Part shown: positions 33,493-34,048 of the stretch, piece after piece | Layout: each line of letters starts with the position of its first letter | How positions within the stretch are numbered: position 1 is the first letter of the stretch | Assembly (NCBI RefSeq): GCF_001263355.1 | Contig: NZ_LGYO01000025.1 | Span: 1 to 34,048, forward strand | DNA length: 34,048 nucleotides | Source: Acetobacterium bakii | GTDB taxonomy: Bacteria; Bacillota; Clostridia; Eubacteriales; Eubacteriaceae | Reading direction: 5' to 3' | The notes under the pieces: generated by a model | The model's database searches: none | Seen by the model: only the letters and a program-made list of their open reading frames with translations | What the model was told of the DNA's origin: nothing | Translations under genes and position numbers: made by a program

Positions 33493-34048
33493 AAGAAAAA
33501 TGATGTTGTTGATTAATGGAGCAGAACGGATGCTGGTTTGTGATCATGAGTCAGATACGCTGTCTGATGTTTTAAGGCGGATTGGTTTGACAGGCACCAA
33601 GGTTGGCTGTGGAACCGGCCAGTGCGGCGCGTGTTCAGTGATCCTTGATGGTAAAGTTATTCGCTCCTGCACAAAAAAGATGAAAAATATTGAAGACGGC
33701 AGTGAAATTACGACAATTGAAGGAATTGGGTCACCAACAAACCTACATCCTCTCCAGCTGGCCTGGATTGTTTATGGCGGTGTACAATGTGGATTTTGCA
33801 CACCCGGATTCATCGTTTCGGCGAAAGGTCTGCTTGATACCAACCATAATCCGACAAGACAGGAAGTACGGGACTGGTTCCAAAAGTATCGTAATGCGTG
33901 TCGTTGTACCGGATATGTACCACTCGTTGATGCAGTAATGGCGGCTGCCAAAGTAATGCGTGGTGAAATGACCATGGCAGAGCTAAGTTTTGATATTCCT
34001 GAAGATGGCAGAATCTATAACACAAGATATCCAAGACCAGCGGCTTTG
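33485..34048 (+). CDS. Molybdenum hydroxylase, [2Fe-2S] N-terminal region (xanthine dehydrogenase/aldehyde oxidoreductase family), partial
   Basis: The first 188 codons are visible; the frame is open at the window end. All eight iron-sulfur ligands are present: Cys42, Cys47, Cys50 and Cys62 (CGTGQCGAC, plant-ferredoxin-type cluster), and Cys102, Cys105, Cys139 and Cys141 (CGFCTPG and CRCTGY, helical cluster). After residue 165 the chain goes on past the usual end of a separate 160-residue small subunit, with the NTRYPRP stretch that links to a molybdopterin domain in fused aldehyde oxidoreductases. That fusion is inference. AGGAG is five bases from the ATG at 33485. In this cluster an aldehyde released by acyloin cleavage is a reasonable substrate; xanthine or nicotinate-type hydroxylation is an alternative. 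Confidence 0.88.
   Translation, partial: MSKRKMMLLINGAERMLVCDHESDTLSDVLRRIGLTGTKVGCGTGQCGACSVILDGKVIRSCTKKMKNIEDGSEITTIEGIGSPTNLHPLQLAWIVYGGVQCGFCTPGFIVSAKGLLDTNHNPTRQEVRDWFQKYRNACRCTGYVPLVDAVMAAAKVMRGEMTMAELSFDIPEDGRIYNTRYPRPAAL

Overview
The window looks like chromosome from a low-GC, strictly anaerobic Bacillota. An Acetobacterium/Eubacterium-type acetogen is the best guess. The reasons are a non-pyrrolysine MttB-family methyltransferase paired with a BCCT transporter, sigma-54 activators, AT-rich codon use with strong AGGAGG ribosome sites, and an acetoin/butanediol-type catabolic cluster. This is inference from gene content, not a database match.

Left part (1-14240), ordinary chromosome. 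A structured GC-rich stretch precedes one giant gene (303-9074) for a cyclic beta-1,2-glucan synthase-like protein. A bidirectional terminator separates it from minus-strand genes for a CorA-type transporter and an NYN-LOTUS RNA-binding/nuclease-like protein, then a uracil permease that starts at TTG. Divergent from the permease lie aroE and aroK (shikimate pathway). A small cysteine-pair protein on the minus strand terminates inside the aroK tail.

Middle part (14409-23957), tRNA genes and a genomic island. tRNA-Leu(CAA) and tRNA-Lys(CTT) share a promoter and a terminator. A 102-bp copy of the 3' half of tRNA-Lys plus its terminator (98/102 identical) recurs 9.15 kb downstream, so the interval is flanked by att-like direct repeats that start at the anticodon loop. 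Inside are two tandem sigma-54 activators, a divergent BCCT transporter behind a near-perfect -24/-12 promoter, an intact MttB-family methyltransferase, a truncated second BCCT gene, an EamA transporter, a truncated YbaK/PrdX-like gene and a frameshifted remnant of a second MttB-family gene. I see no integrase and no corrinoid protein. The island reads as an inducible uptake-and-demethylation module for a quaternary amine, with decayed relics of a second such module.

Right part (24264-34048), a catabolic cluster. A probable operon encodes a stand-alone lipoyl domain, a stand-alone E2 catalytic core, E1 alpha, E1 beta, a short-chain dehydrogenase, a zinc alcohol dehydrogenase and a CoA-transferase, followed by a small membrane protein. 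A convergent LuxR-type regulator, a metallo-beta-lactamase-fold protein, a truncated alpha/beta hydrolase and the start of a molybdenum hydroxylase (running off the window) follow. The simplest reading is oxidation of a secondary alcohol or acyloin to a ketone, thiolytic cleavage to acyl-CoA plus aldehyde, then aldehyde oxidation and CoA transfer. The split E2 without a peripheral subunit-binding domain or nearby E3 is its most unusual feature.
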